Assembly: GCA_903959815.1 (NCBI GenBank)
Contig: CAJBYM010000091.1
Coordinates: 1 to 53,342, forward strand
Direction: 5' to 3'
DNA: 53,342 nt
DNA from: Candidatus Omnitrophota bacterium
Lineage (GTDB): Bacteria > Omnitrophota > Gorgyraeia > Zapsychrales > Fredricksoniimonadaceae
Shown here: in pieces, positions 32,001 through 40,050 of the stretch
Layout of the letters: every line of letters begins with the position of its first letter
Numbering within the stretch: position 1 is the first letter of the stretch
Made by a program: the position numbers and the translations under genes
The notes under the pieces: model-generated
Told to the model about the DNA's origin: nothing
Seen by the model: the letters and a program-made list of their open reading frames with translations, nothing else
Databases searched by the model: none

Positions 32001-34979
32001 GTTCATCGTTTAGAAGTAGTGATGACTGCTCCTTATCAAGAATTTGGTTTTGATGGGGATAATCTTAAATCTAACGTATATCTGGGGCAGAGAAAGGTTC
32101 TTTCATACGATAGAGATGGTGTCGAGAAACTTATGATTAATGGAGGTCTTGCTTCTAGTTCAATAGTTTTTTCTATTAATGATAGCGAAAAGGCCAGAAT
32201 TGCCAGTTCTGGTAACGTCGGCATCGGGACTACAGCGCCTGTTGCCAATCTTCATGTCGGATCCGGCGCGCCGACCCTTTCTGCAGATCTTTCTACGAAC
32301 AGCGCGCTCATCAAAGGCAATCTCGAGGTCGACGGCAAGATCTACGGCGACGGGTCTCAATTGACAGGTATCACGTCCAGTCAGTGGACGACAAGCGGCA
32401 GTGATATTTATCGCAGTTCGGGCAACGTCGGTATTGGGACGACGAGCCCTCTATATCCTTTGGAAGTGAATGGTAATATCAAGGGTACTACTATCCTTGC
32501 TGCGGCCGGTTCGGCAACGGGGCCTGCTTATGTCTTTAGTACGGATGCCAATTCTGGCATGTATAGTATCAGTGATAATAATATTGGTTTTGCTATTGGC
32601 GGTTCCAACGCAATGACGATTAATAGTAGTAGCAACGTGGGGATCGGGACAACCGGGCCTTCCGGGAAGCTTGACATTAATCTTGGTGCCGGGAGTGTGA
32701 CGAATACGGTCAATATTCGAAACACTTCTTCTAGTGGTTATGCGTCAGTTACGATGCTGGATGAGCGCAATAATACGGCTTATGTTGGTCAGTGGGGGCT
32801 TTATGGAACAGGGTCAAATAATGGGAATATGTTTTTTTATAATACGACCGGTGGAGGTATCGGCTGGTACATAGGGAGTGGTTCTCCGTCGAGTGATCTG
32901 AGGATGTTCATTAATAGCTCGGGGAATGTGGCAATTGGCACGGCAAGTCCTGTTGCGGCGCTCCATGTTGGTGCTGGCACACCTGCTTTGAGCGCGGATT
33001 TAAGTTCCAAGAGCGCGTTCATCAAAGGCAACCTAGAAGTCGACGGCAAGATCTACGGGGATGGGTCATTGTTGACCGGGATCACGTCGAGCCAATGGAC
33101 TACAACAGGATCCCACATTTATTACAATACGGGGAATGTGGGCATCGGCTCAGCAGCGCCCTCGGCAGCCCTCAATGTCTTTAATACGGCTGATCAGCTC
33201 CGTCTTTCATATAATTCGGCTAATTATTCCATCCTCAATACGAATAGCAGCGGTAATCTTTATGTGAGGTCAACGGGGAAAAATATTTATTTGGGGGATT
33301 CTTCGGCGAATGCGCAACTTTTGTATTTCTACCAGGGAGCAAATGGGACCTCTGGCAATGTTGCATGGATTAGGGCGGATTATAACAAGTTCTTTCTAAC
33401 TAACCAGAATGGCCCAGTTGTGATTGAAGCTGCAACAGATGAAACCCATGCTTTGCAAATTCAAGAGTTTGGCTCGCCCTGGGATAAATTAAATTGGTGG
33501 TTTGACGGCAGTTCAGGCACAGGGACGGGCATGTGGATGCATACCGGGACAACTTCAGGGAGTATGAATTTCAAATTAGGCGAAGCCGCAGGGGTTTCCA
33601 ACTTTAAGATTTTGGATAACAGTTCTAATGTGAGGTTAATCGTTAATAGCTTGGGCAATGTGGGCATTGGGACGACAGCGCCTGTTGCTAATTTGCACGT
33701 CGGTGCTGGCACACCTGCTTTGAGCGCGGATTTAAGTTCCAAGAGCGCGTTCATCAAAGGCAACCTAGAAGTCGACGGCAAGATCTATGGCGATGGGTCG
33801 TTATTAACAGGCATTACGTCCAGTCAGTGGACGACGAGCGGCAGTGATATTTATCGCAGTTCGGGCAATGTCGGCATCGGTACGACGAGTCCTGTCGCGC
33901 AGCTTGATGTGACGGGAAGTATCCGGTCTGATAGCGGAGCTTTTTATCTTTATTCGGGGGCGACCTACAGAGGCAGTTTTGGAGATACGTTAAACTATAC
34001 CGGGATTTGGGGTGATGGCAATGGTACCACGATAGATCCCAACATTGCTATAAAATCAGGTAATATCGGCATCAGCACGACGGTGCCGAGGGCGAAGTTA
34101 AATATCGCACAATCATCATTGGTTGGGTATGACAATGAGTTCCTTCGGTTTGATGAAATAGGGAATACGGGGGTCAACGGACAATCTATCGGTTTTCATT
34201 TTGCTAATGATACGTGGACTTTGGCGCGTATAAGCGCCAATCGCATAGGCACGGCGGCGGCAGGGAGGTTGACGTTTTCTACATATGGGACTCCTGCGGC
34301 ATTGACAGAGCGGATGACAATAGATAACGCCGGCTATGTCGGTATCGGGACGACGGTGCCGACACAGATTTTGGAAGTTGCTGGTAATGTTTATGCCAAA
34401 AGCGCGGCCGGCACCAGCCCGCGTTTGAGTTTCTCCAACGGAACGATCACAGGCTATATCGGGATTGATAATGCCGGTGGGGCGGTCGATCTTTCTGCAG
34501 ATACGGCCCATCCCGTCCGTATCGAAACCAGTGGTGTGGAGCGCATGCGGGTGGATGCCGCAGGCAATGTGGGTATCGGCACTACAACTCCTGTTGCCAA
34601 TTTACACATCGGTGCTGGTGGGCCAAGCCTCTCCGCCAATCTTTCCTCCAAAAGCGCGCTGATCAAAGGCAATCTCGAAGTCGACGGCAAGATCTACGGC
34701 GACGGGTCATTATTGACCGGGATCACGTCCAGCCAATGGACGACGAGCGGGGGCGATATTTATCGCGGGTCGGGCAATGTTGGTATTGGAACGGCGGCTC
34801 CCGTTGGGAATTTGAATGTGAAGGCGGCTTCCGGTTTAAGCCAGGTGACGATCGACGGGCCGAGCGGCGGATGCCTGATGATCCGCGACACCAATGGCAC
34901 GGGCTGGACGGAATGTTACACCTTGGGCGGGACATTGACATGTTCGGTTGATGCGGATGGGGTTTGTGATGGATCGTAG
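26037..34979 (+). CDS. Giant secreted stalk protein with GNVGIGTT repeats (2980 aa)
   Basis: The largest gene here, coding for an exported fibre-like protein. The first ~60 residues, including the signal peptide (LSLLGGASPAFAAKDYNIKN), are nearly those of the 14581 protein, and so is the following domain. The body then carries many repeats: GNVGIGTTxPVANLHVGAGT, DLSSKSAFIKGNLEVDGKIY, GDGSLLTGITSSQWTTSGSD, IYRSSGNVGIGT, interspersed with variable inserts likely to form knobs. The last ~60 residues carry Cys pairs (GGCLMIRDTNGTGWTECYTL, ending DADGVCDGS), unlike the other family members. There is no membrane anchor. Its stop overlaps the next gene's start by 11 bp. The frame is intact over 8.9 kb despite the repeats, so the gene is under selection. 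Confidence 0.88.
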   Translation: MAWLVPHKRIIRILFIVLSLLGGASPAFAAKDYNIKNDNTSFFFVSGTSGNIGIGTTVPVGKLNIEAGATAPSRVLNIQGTFADLAGTRAGLYSDMTASVTGAGFATGSWSEIRTTAGVGETYPGMVAGSYSEALHSGASTATYLAGVMTIVNQFGSGPVTNAYGLYPQIWKGSAPGTMQNAYGLYYEGVPHENPETHAINGTITNQYGIGIGHLTEATNNVGLILDDNTPGAATAGSFGILQEATEPNSFAGNVGIGTTNVDAQLVMQNTDGIARMDAQRFRFFGGTGAFQEVVQMAVTVPGPTAGAMDINTLGVDGLVKRMTVDDTKVVFTTNVGIGTTAPVARLHIANDNTVPNAMPITGNDLYVKGNIELDGKIYGDGSALTNLTASGAAGATTNVQYNNAGSMTGSNNFVFDGTNVGIGTTNPTVKMHVAGTSTATNMYIEGLVNGTAHGYANRFALASGVSLWFYDSNVEIGKSGTSLFFNVGGTEKLRITNTGNVGIGTTAPVQVLDVRGNQYVSGNMGIGAIAPSNKLQVVATSNYNGLFVSAGDVSPYSARIATFRYAGNSNDVVIENSSGKAGIQARNSDTSVMDLLLQNSGANVGIGSANPRGRLDIGTGVIYGDGSGLTNLSGSGWTSTTGKVYTTTSTDNVGIGTTAPLYLLDVNGTGKFTGNLAVPAGTVGSPGLKIGSGTAGLIGANTNDIALVSNGVNVATFIAASATDVRFQINTTNFSTAFTQYEGTWFGTSNPTIFQPLSPATAHDVAITGTQNTPTNGVVIKAAGNTGVGTTAPVAKLHVGTGTPAGSADLSSNSAFIKGNLEVDGKIYGDGSLLTGITSSQWTTSGSDIYRSSGNVGIGTGVPGGKLDVAGAIVTSNNGGLFLNSSTGVTADAALYNTSFMNIQVPANYGSGGTDRETLLTAQVTGSNSLFAIGNGTNGDNVFVPYFLLRNADDSRNAGAFVGQKKDDLAFTGSLYAPALSFSGRTISSLNLDNSPIAIFSTRGNYGQFTIWNDGRLIIEKDQGYNISGIFVADPGSQMVKITNKDAATSGIKIIGAAGQTADYMKIETSSSGSILNVTAAGNVGIGTTTPLQRLEVAGGLLLSGGSLGAPLILNDNNYIFGGGNTVGANAIFGVVPSQTELYARNNILRIYSAGGGAAYISVVSGNVGFGTTTPVANLHVGSGAPTLSADLSTNSALIKGNLEVDGKIYGDGSALTGISSSQWITTGSDIYYSTGNVGVGTTAPTSPLTVKGGTSESTTFASITGTLTSTAASSINAVSVVATLSPASSSAMNFRSLSMSNTFDTTAAFTGTGTQAPAAGWFESRVVRAGNVTQMNSAFAIGLIMGSAGTSMGTVGEVNAGLFQPVNSFSNSVVATISNAYGLHIVDSVKNNLVMTNQAGISVPALTAATNNTLLLLGTSTIPAGNYALYNPSTSNNYFGGNVGIGSTSPANALDVTGRIKASSLIYSGSSYYGQDNLYGYSAYAVQAAGILTLHTNSTSIILNVGGSSEKMRITSGGNVGIGTTTPVANLHVGSGAPTLSADLSTNSALIRGNLEVDGKIYGDGSLLTGITSSQWTTSGSDIYRSSGNVGIGTTNPRGRIETSLSTDDYTNTNGAGAAIIMSSPTGSQNVVYSEIGGSMVAKWRTDVVGNVNWIAGKSGGAHFFLTGGDYGTGKIRMYIPDNGNVFIGGDMPAYSGSNSSLAVVQGNVGVGTTTPIAKLHVGAGRINNSFVDGVGGTTNPQILNSQTSGVASIGLSVADGTHGARVNLFLNETSGVWGLGETYESGGSYPFVLVSGGVERFRINTSGNIGIGTSIPLAKLHIATDNAAPNAMPITGNDLYVKGNIELDGKIYGDGSGLTNLSASGAAGVTTNVQYNSAGLMAGSNNFVFDGANVGIGIISPAATLNIVDGGTGSVNSLRVNNAFNVTGDGIITWGNGVANGYMTWDTGNATVGSQSGKDFILAAGAGEKMRILSGGNVGIGTTSPVHRLEVVMTAPYQEFGFDGDNLKSNVYLGQRKVLSYDRDGVEKLMINGGLASSSIVFSINDSEKARIASSGNVGIGTTAPVANLHVGSGAPTLSADLSTNSALIKGNLEVDGKIYGDGSQLTGITSSQWTTSGSDIYRSSGNVGIGTTSPLYPLEVNGNIKGTTILAAAGSATGPAYVFSTDANSGMYSISDNNIGFAIGGSNAMTINSSSNVGIGTTGPSGKLDINLGAGSVTNTVNIRNTSSSGYASVTMLDERNNTAYVGQWGLYGTGSNNGNMFFYNTTGGGIGWYIGSGSPSSDLRMFINSSGNVAIGTASPVAALHVGAGTPALSADLSSKSAFIKGNLEVDGKIYGDGSLLTGITSSQWTTTGSHIYYNTGNVGIGSAAPSAALNVFNTADQLRLSYNSANYSILNTNSSGNLYVRSTGKNIYLGDSSANAQLLYFYQGANGTSGNVAWIRADYNKFFLTNQNGPVVIEAATDETHALQIQEFGSPWDKLNWWFDGSSGTGTGMWMHTGTTSGSMNFKLGEAAGVSNFKILDNSSNVRLIVNSLGNVGIGTTAPVANLHVGAGTPALSADLSSKSAFIKGNLEVDGKIYGDGSLLTGITSSQWTTSGSDIYRSSGNVGIGTTSPVAQLDVTGSIRSDSGAFYLYSGATYRGSFGDTLNYTGIWGDGNGTTIDPNIAIKSGNIGISTTVPRAKLNIAQSSLVGYDNEFLRFDEIGNTGVNGQSIGFHFANDTWTLARISANRIGTAAAGRLTFSTYGTPAALTERMTIDNAGYVGIGTTVPTQILEVAGNVYAKSAAGTSPRLSFSNGTITGYIGIDNAGGAVDLSADTAHPVRIETSGVERMRVDAAGNVGIGTTTPVANLHIGAGGPSLSANLSSKSALIKGNLEVDGKIYGDGSLLTGITSSQWTTSGGDIYRGSGNVGIGTAAPVGNLNVKAASGLSQVTIDGPSGGCLMIRDTNGTGWTECYTLGGTLTCSVDADGVCDGS
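28400..34800 (+). repeat. Seven near-identical stalk modules in the 2980-aa protein
   Basis: Modules at about 28400-28620, 29540-29765, 30595-30830, 32215-32440, 32930-33145, 33655-33890 and 34565-34795 share long DNA stretches. For example, the 86 bp at 32970-33055 and at 33702-33787 are the same. They are spaced irregularly, separated by unrelated inserts, and provide obvious substrates for recombination. Confidence 0.88.
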
Positions 34980-37062
34980 AATGCAGACAGCTTTATTTCT
35001 TTGTGTTGTCATGATCTTTGGCGGAGCTGTATCCGCTGGCGCGGCTACGTCAACATTACCGGTTGATGCGAACGGCAATGTTGGCATCGGGACCACGGTT
35101 CCCGGGTATAAACTTGAGGTGAATGGTTCTTTAAATGCGACAAGTCTTTATGTTAATGGCACAGTCGTCAGCACAAGCCAGTGGACCACGAGTTCATCGG
35201 ATATTTATTTTAACACGGGCAACGTGGGGATTGGAACGACAACGCCGAGATCAGCTCTCTGGGTCTTTAATGATCATACAGGTACGGGTGACTTGCCGGG
35301 GAGTGTTGGTAGTAGAAGTGTTGCTTTGGTTTTGCAGTCAGATGCAACGGCAGCAGATTCACGGCCTGGAATAGTTCAATACGGGCTAAGAACAGCGGGA
35401 TCTGGAATCGCGTATAGTATAAATACCGCCTATATTGGAAGCAATGAAAGTAATGTTGTGAGGGCCGTGACGATGGGGGTTTTGGGGACTGTGGGTGTAA
35501 GTACCCATAGTGTAGCCTATGCTTATTTGGATAGTAGAGCGGATGGCACATATAATAATGCAACTTTGAAGATCGATAATAACAACAGGGTAGGTGTTGC
35601 ATTAACAGGTGAGACAAGGCCGGTCAGTGCGCTTGATGTTGCTGGCGGGATGTCTATTGGTGCGTATGCAGGTGTTGATGCTGCTCCAAGTAATGGATTG
35701 ATCATAAGTGGTAACGTCGGCATCAGCACGACTAGTCCAAGACAGGTTTTGGATGTGGGGTCGGGAAAGATCACAGGAGGAACGTATAGTGCGACAGCGA
35801 ACAGGGCCATTCTGGATTTAAGTGCCAACAATCATGCTACTAATGGAGGCGCATCCTTTTTTTACAATCAGGGGGGGCGTTTTAATATTTATGAGTGGAC
35901 TATAAAAGGAACCGACGACATATTCTTTCAAGCGACTCCTGCGACAGCTTCAGGGTATGGTTTCTTGGAAGCCTGGACTAGTGCGGGTTTGGTTGTTGGC
36001 ACCGGAGGAAACACGGCGCCTATCCTTTTTCAGATCAATCGTGTTGAGAAAATGAGAGTAGATTCTCAAGGCAACGTGGGCATCGGCACAACAGCGCCGG
36101 TTGCTTTACTCAATGTGGTGGACGCATCCAATACTGCCGCGGTTTTCTCCCTGACCAATAATACGGCGACGACCCTTGGCAATGGGGCCAATACGCTTGG
36201 GATCCTGGATTTGCAGTCAACCAGCATGACAACGGGCAATTTCTTGAATATGGAGCTCAATGCCATGACCAGCGGCAAAGGCATCAATCTTACGTCAACT
36301 TCGACAGCCTTCACAGGGGATCTGGCCAGTCTGACTGCTTCCGGCAGTAACGCGGCGGTGACCGGCAGTGTTCTTAAAGTTGGTCTGACCGGGGCTAATG
36401 CGACAGGGACCGCGCTTAATGTAACAACCGGCGCGACGTCGGGATTTGCACTCCGGGTCAATGATGATGGCACATATACGGATACGTCGGCGTTCGTTGT
36501 GCTTACAGATGGTAATGTCGGTGTGGGCACCGCCGTCCCAATAGGGCTTTTTGATGTTAATCGCAAGTTGACAGTTTTGTCTGGAGGAAATGTGGGGATA
36601 GGTTCTGTTGTTCCTTCGCAGGCCCTGGATGTGGCTGGAAATATTAAAGTATCGCAAGGTGTCGAGATCACGTCAGCGCCGTCCGCAGACCAAACGATCG
36701 GCGGGTTTTATGCGACATTCATGGCGGGCGAGGATCTGGTATTTGGTAACGTGGTTTATATCAAGTCTGACGAGAAAGCGTGGAAAGCTAATGCTGGCAA
36801 TGAAAGCACCGTTCCTGTTGTGGCTATGGCCATGGGAAGTATTTCAACGAATGCCACAGGCAAGTTCTTGCTCCTGGGGTTGGTGAGGAATGATGCCTGG
36901 ACTTGGACTGTGGGGGGGAAGGTTTATTTGGATACGACATCCGGAGCGCTTACCCAGACGCCTCCGACGGGAACTGACAAGGTGGTCCAGATCATTGGGA
37001 TCGCGACACACGCTGACAGGATGTTCTTTAATCCAGAGCGGGTTTATGTCACGCTAAATTGA
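34969..37062 (+). CDS. Secreted stalk protein with phage-like C-terminal domain
   Basis: About 697 aa. Signal peptide MQTALFLCVVMIFGGAVSAG, then stalk repeats (GNVGIGTTVPGYKLEVNGSL; GNVGISTTSPRQVLDVGSGK; GNVGIGTTAPVALLNVVDAS). The middle (about residues 395-510) is Asn/Thr/Ser-rich. The C-terminal ~140 residues (AGEDLVFGNVVYIKSDEKAW, NDAWTWTVGGKVYLDTTSGA, VVQIIGIATHADRMFFNPER) form a domain resembling those at the tips of phage structural proteins. The start at 34969 has GGATGGGG at good spacing and overlaps the giant gene by 11 bp, so translation is probably coupled; an ATG at 34981 is the alternative. One base separates it from the next gene. Confidence 0.85.
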   Translation: MDRRMQTALFLCVVMIFGGAVSAGAATSTLPVDANGNVGIGTTVPGYKLEVNGSLNATSLYVNGTVVSTSQWTTSSSDIYFNTGNVGIGTTTPRSALWVFNDHTGTGDLPGSVGSRSVALVLQSDATAADSRPGIVQYGLRTAGSGIAYSINTAYIGSNESNVVRAVTMGVLGTVGVSTHSVAYAYLDSRADGTYNNATLKIDNNNRVGVALTGETRPVSALDVAGGMSIGAYAGVDAAPSNGLIISGNVGISTTSPRQVLDVGSGKITGGTYSATANRAILDLSANNHATNGGASFFYNQGGRFNIYEWTIKGTDDIFFQATPATASGYGFLEAWTSAGLVVGTGGNTAPILFQINRVEKMRVDSQGNVGIGTTAPVALLNVVDASNTAAVFSLTNNTATTLGNGANTLGILDLQSTSMTTGNFLNMELNAMTSGKGINLTSTSTAFTGDLASLTASGSNAAVTGSVLKVGLTGANATGTALNVTTGATSGFALRVNDDGTYTDTSAFVVLTDGNVGVGTAVPIGLFDVNRKLTVLSGGNVGIGSVVPSQALDVAGNIKVSQGVEITSAPSADQTIGGFYATFMAGEDLVFGNVVYIKSDEKAWKANAGNESTVPVVAMAMGSISTNATGKFLLLGLVRNDAWTWTVGGKVYLDTTSGALTQTPPTGTDKVVQIIGIATHADRMFFNPERVYVTLN

Positions 37063-37063
37063 T

Positions 37064-38464
37064 ATGAAAAAAGCTACATCTTCTTTTCTTTTCTCATTCT
37101 GCATTGTGTTGTTTCCATTCTCTGCTGATGCCGACAGTCTAAAGACTTTCTCCGGTTTGGCCAAGGCCAGCATAAAGACAGTTAATGTTACGGCTGCTGC
37201 ATCGGTGAAGACCGTCGGCGATGTCTGCATGGATGCCGCGGGGTTTGTTGTCACAACGAGGCAGGTCACTGATATCACGGAAACGGGTGCGATCAGCGGC
37301 GGTACTATTCTGTGCGGGGGGAGTTCGGCCGTTACGGCACGGGGTGTGTGCTGGAGCACTTCAGCCAACCCTACAACAGCAGACAGCAAGACAACGGATG
37401 GGACGGGTACCGGGGCTTTCACGAGCACTATTACCGGCTTGACCTCTGGTACGCCTTATTATGTCAGGGCTTATGCCACAAATACTGAGGGGACCGTTTA
37501 CGGCAATCAGTATCTTTTTACTCCTTCGAGGTTGCCGATGATCTGTCTTGTGGAGTGGAAGCAGAATGGAAATGTTTACACGAGTGTTGATGGTGGTTCG
37601 ACATGGACGACGGCAACTACATCCGGGATGGGTTCGGGTGCGAATGCAGCCTCGATCGGCATTTTGCCTAACCGCACACATATTATTCTTGTTGCCAATT
37701 CTACGGGTGCAGAGGGGTTGTGGTTTAGTACTAATGGGGGCACTACATTTGGGAGTGAAAATACGACGTATACTGCTGCTTATACGGCAAAAGTATGGGT
37801 TACGTCAACGACTATGTATGCAAATGGTGGCGCGGATAAAAGTGTATGGTATTCCACTAACGGGACATCTGTTGCGAAGTATGTAAGTGATTCTTCGTAT
37901 TATGTTTCTGACGTTTGTGCTTCGTCTAATGGTCAATATCTTGTCAGGGCGGGGGGGTATGATGCGAGTCCGGTGAAGCGCAGTGTAGATACCGGCGCCA
38001 ACTGGAGTGATGCGTCAGGTATTTCGCAGGCCGCATACGGATGTTTCATGAGCAGTGATGGAGCGACGGTCTTTGTGGGAACTTATAATAAGACGGATAT
38101 GCTTTATAAGAGTACAGATTATGGTGCGACGTTTGCGAGCGAGGGGCGCACAAGTGCGAGTGCGGTTACGACGTTCATCAGAGGTAGTTCAGACGGGAAG
38201 TATCTTTTAATGATCGCAGCCGGAAAAACGTGGGTTAACAATAATTATGGCAATTCAGCGAATTGGATCGAAGTTTTGACTGGCGTTACCACGGAACGTA
38301 TGTTTCCGGGTGGCAATGTTTCCCCTAGCGGGAAATATATGATTCTGGGGGAGAGTACGACGGCAGGAACGTATTATTTTTCAGATGATTTTGGTGTTAA
38401 TTGGTCGACTAAAACGGTCAGTGGGGTTACGGCAACATTTTTTGGTTGTGCGGTCATGGATTGA
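37064..38464 (+). CDS. Secreted FN3-like and Asp-box (BNR-like) repeat protein
   Basis: A 466-aa exported protein (signal peptide SFLFSFCIVLFPFSADA). Residues about 70-145 carry a fibronectin-III-like pattern known from secreted bacterial proteins: TARGVCWSTSANPTTADSKT, GTGAFTSTITGLTSGTPYYV, RAYATNTEGTVYGNQY. The rest shows Asp-box-like repeats of a beta-propeller (NVYTSVDGGSTWTTA, LWFSTNGGTTFGSE, KRSVDTGANWSDAS, LYKSTDYGATFASE, YYFSDDFGVNWSTK), as in sialidase or BNR proteins. No catalytic residues can be assigned, so binding is as likely as catalysis. It follows the stalk gene by one base and probably shares its mRNA. Confidence 0.8.
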   Translation: MKKATSSFLFSFCIVLFPFSADADSLKTFSGLAKASIKTVNVTAAASVKTVGDVCMDAAGFVVTTRQVTDITETGAISGGTILCGGSSAVTARGVCWSTSANPTTADSKTTDGTGTGAFTSTITGLTSGTPYYVRAYATNTEGTVYGNQYLFTPSRLPMICLVEWKQNGNVYTSVDGGSTWTTATTSGMGSGANAASIGILPNRTHIILVANSTGAEGLWFSTNGGTTFGSENTTYTAAYTAKVWVTSTTMYANGGADKSVWYSTNGTSVAKYVSDSSYYVSDVCASSNGQYLVRAGGYDASPVKRSVDTGANWSDASGISQAAYGCFMSSDGATVFVGTYNKTDMLYKSTDYGATFASEGRTSASAVTTFIRGSSDGKYLLMIAAGKTWVNNNYGNSANWIEVLTGVTTERMFPGGNVSPSGKYMILGESTTAGTYYFSDDFGVNWSTKTVSGVTATFFGCAVMD

Positions 38465-38467
38465 TAA

Positions 38468-38683
38468 TTGCGCATAATTGCGGTGCCTCTTTGTGCGACT
38501 TTCCCAACTTCAAAAACATATGTCCGCTCGCTTGACATCAGTGAAGAGACCGGGTTTTCATTCTACGATGCGATGATCATTGCCGGTGCCCAGGAGGCGG
38601 GGTGTGGTGTGATCTATTCCGAAGATCTACAGCATGGCCGCACGCTCGGGGGCCTTAAGATCGTCAATCCCTTTAAAGATTAA
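38468..38683 (+). pseudogene. Truncated PIN-domain (VapC-like) toxin remnant
   Basis: An open frame of 71 codons starting at a TTG and lacking a normal N terminus. The C-terminal half is clearly PIN-like: TGFSFYDAMIIAGAQEAGCG, VIYSEDLQHGRTLGGLKIVN, PF. These include the conserved Asp of the FYDAMI and SEDLQ motifs. The first half, with the first catalytic Asp, is missing and replaced by unrelated residues. It begins 3 bp after the preceding gene. No antitoxin is visible, so this is most likely a leftover of a VapBC module cut by an insertion. Confidence 0.8.
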
Positions 38684-38744
38684 AAATTCCCCTTTATCGT
38701 TCATTAGATTTCCAATGCCTGTTTTGAATAACCCATAATTAATG

Positions 38745-38777
38745 ATGTATTTAATACCATAATGGTATTAAATACAT
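38745..38777. repeat. 33-bp perfect palindrome
   Basis: 16-bp arms (ATGTATTTAATACCAT and complement) around a single A. It could be a protein-binding site, an insertion scar or a cruciform. No second copy was seen in the window. Confidence 0.85.
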
Positions 38778-39071
38778 ACATAATCATGTCTTCTACTACA
38801 AACTCATCAGTTTAGAAATTATCATTCTTCAAAAGGTGCACACTCAATGCTTTCAAGCACAGGGGGGGGGCGTGCATGTTAAATGAACGCGCTACAGTGC
38901 CAAAAGCGCCTGTTTTAGTATAAATATTCAACAAAATAGAAATATTCAAATTTAATAGCATTATTTTCAGTCGGATTTAAGGCGGGTTTTTCGACGGGGG
39001 ATCTTGCTTTAAATTAATCTAAATATTAATACAAAAATTTTAACAAAAAAATAGAATTAATATTTGTATAT

Positions 39072-39111
39072 AAGACAATGAAGATGTCTTCAATATTCAT
39101 CTTATTGTCTT
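39072..39111 (+). other. Hairpin in the leader of the 281-aa protein gene
   Basis: AAGACAAT/ATTGTCTT and AAGATG/CATCTT form a 14-bp stem with one bulge, about 85 bp before the ATG. No T-run follows, so it is not a terminator. It may be an RNA stability or regulatory element. Confidence 0.5.
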
Positions 39112-39195
39112 TGAGAGAACTCCGAAGGGCGGGTTTTGTGCATCGCGGGCCAACTCCTGTCTTAATAAGTACTTGTATCTCTGATTAAAAACATC

Positions 39196-40041
39196 ATGTA
39201 CAAAAAATTAATACGTATATTTTTTGTATTATTATTTCTTATAGGCGGAGCATTACCCACGAGCATAGCGAATGCCGCCAAAAACTTCAACATAAAAAAT
39301 AACACCACCCCGATTTTCTATGCCGAAGGTTCTTCCGGAAATATTGGCGTCGGGACAACCACACTCTCCGCACTCTTAACAGTTGGAACGACACCTCCGG
39401 GCACTATCTCCGGGGCACTACCTACCGCAGCGATCAAGGGTAACCTTGTTGTCGATGGCATCATTTACGGCAACGGTTCTCAGCTGACCGGTCTTTCCGG
39501 TTTGGGATGGACGACTAGTTCCGGCAATGTTTATCTCACTACATCCAGCGATAATGTGGGTATTGGCACGACTTCTCCTCGGGAGAAACTCGAAGTTGTA
39601 GGCAACATCAAGCTTTCCGGTGTGATCCAGCAGAACTCGGGTGACTTGGCTGAAAAGATGGCGCTTAGCCGTATCGCTTTGACCGGGGAGCTTCGCCCAG
39701 AGCCCGGGGATGTGGTTTCTATTGGCTTTGACGGGGGCGTGCGTAAGGCCTCCGGGGCCTCGTCCACGATGGTCGTCGGTATTGTGTCCACTAGCCCGGC
39801 GCATCTCTTAAAAGACAATTTAAATGACGCGGTTGCCATTGCGCTAAGCGGTGTGGTGCCGTGTAAGGTCAGCGACCAGAATGGCCTGGTGCGTCCGGGA
39901 GACCTGTTGGTTTCCTCGGATAGGCCGGGCTATGCCATGAAGGCGCCAGCTGACCCGCTGCCGGGTTCTGTGATCGGTAAGGCGCTCCAGGCACAAAAGA
40001 AGCCGCAGGATCTGATCGATATTGTTGTGATGTTGAGATAA
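39196..40041 (+). CDS. Short stalk protein with Peptidase_G2-like C-terminal domain
   Basis: A 281-aa exported protein and diverged member of the stalk family: signal peptide FFVLLFLIGGALPTSIANA, then AKNFNIKNNTTPIFYAEGSS (compare AKDYNIKND in the giant proteins), one GNLVVDGIIYGNGSQLTG module and one DNVGIGTTSPREKLEVVG. The C-terminal half (SGDLAEKMALSRIALTGELR, PEPGDVVSIGFDGGVRKASG, ASSTMVVGIVSTSPAHLL, GVVPCKVSDQNGLVRPGDLL, PGYAMKAPADPLPGSVIGKA) resembles the Peptidase_G2-like or intramolecular-chaperone domains at fibre C termini. That assignment is from recalled motifs. It has no Shine-Dalgarno sequence. The next gene follows 9 bp later. Confidence 0.78.
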   Translation: MYKKLIRIFFVLLFLIGGALPTSIANAAKNFNIKNNTTPIFYAEGSSGNIGVGTTTLSALLTVGTTPPGTISGALPTAAIKGNLVVDGIIYGNGSQLTGLSGLGWTTSSGNVYLTTSSDNVGIGTTSPREKLEVVGNIKLSGVIQQNSGDLAEKMALSRIALTGELRPEPGDVVSIGFDGGVRKASGASSTMVVGIVSTSPAHLLKDNLNDAVAIALSGVVPCKVSDQNGLVRPGDLLVSSDRPGYAMKAPADPLPGSVIGKALQAQKKPQDLIDIVVMLR

Positions 40042-40050
40042 CGGAGAAAA

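Larger units (their letters stand above)
38684..39195. other. AT-rich intergenic region with palindrome, G-tract and hairpin
   Basis: About 510 bp without a supported gene, much richer in A/T than its flanks. It contains a 33-bp palindrome (38745-38777), an uninterrupted run of nine G (38862-38870) between GCACA and CGTGC, poly-A/T stretches and a hairpin (39072-39111). It is likely the promoter and leader of the gene at 39196, but no convincing -35/-10 pair was found. Confidence 0.6.

Noticed and set aside
34948-34979. Frameshift joining the 2980-aa and the following protein
   Set aside because: The second gene has its own signal peptide and ribosome binding site, so an 11-bp overlap of two genes explains the junction.
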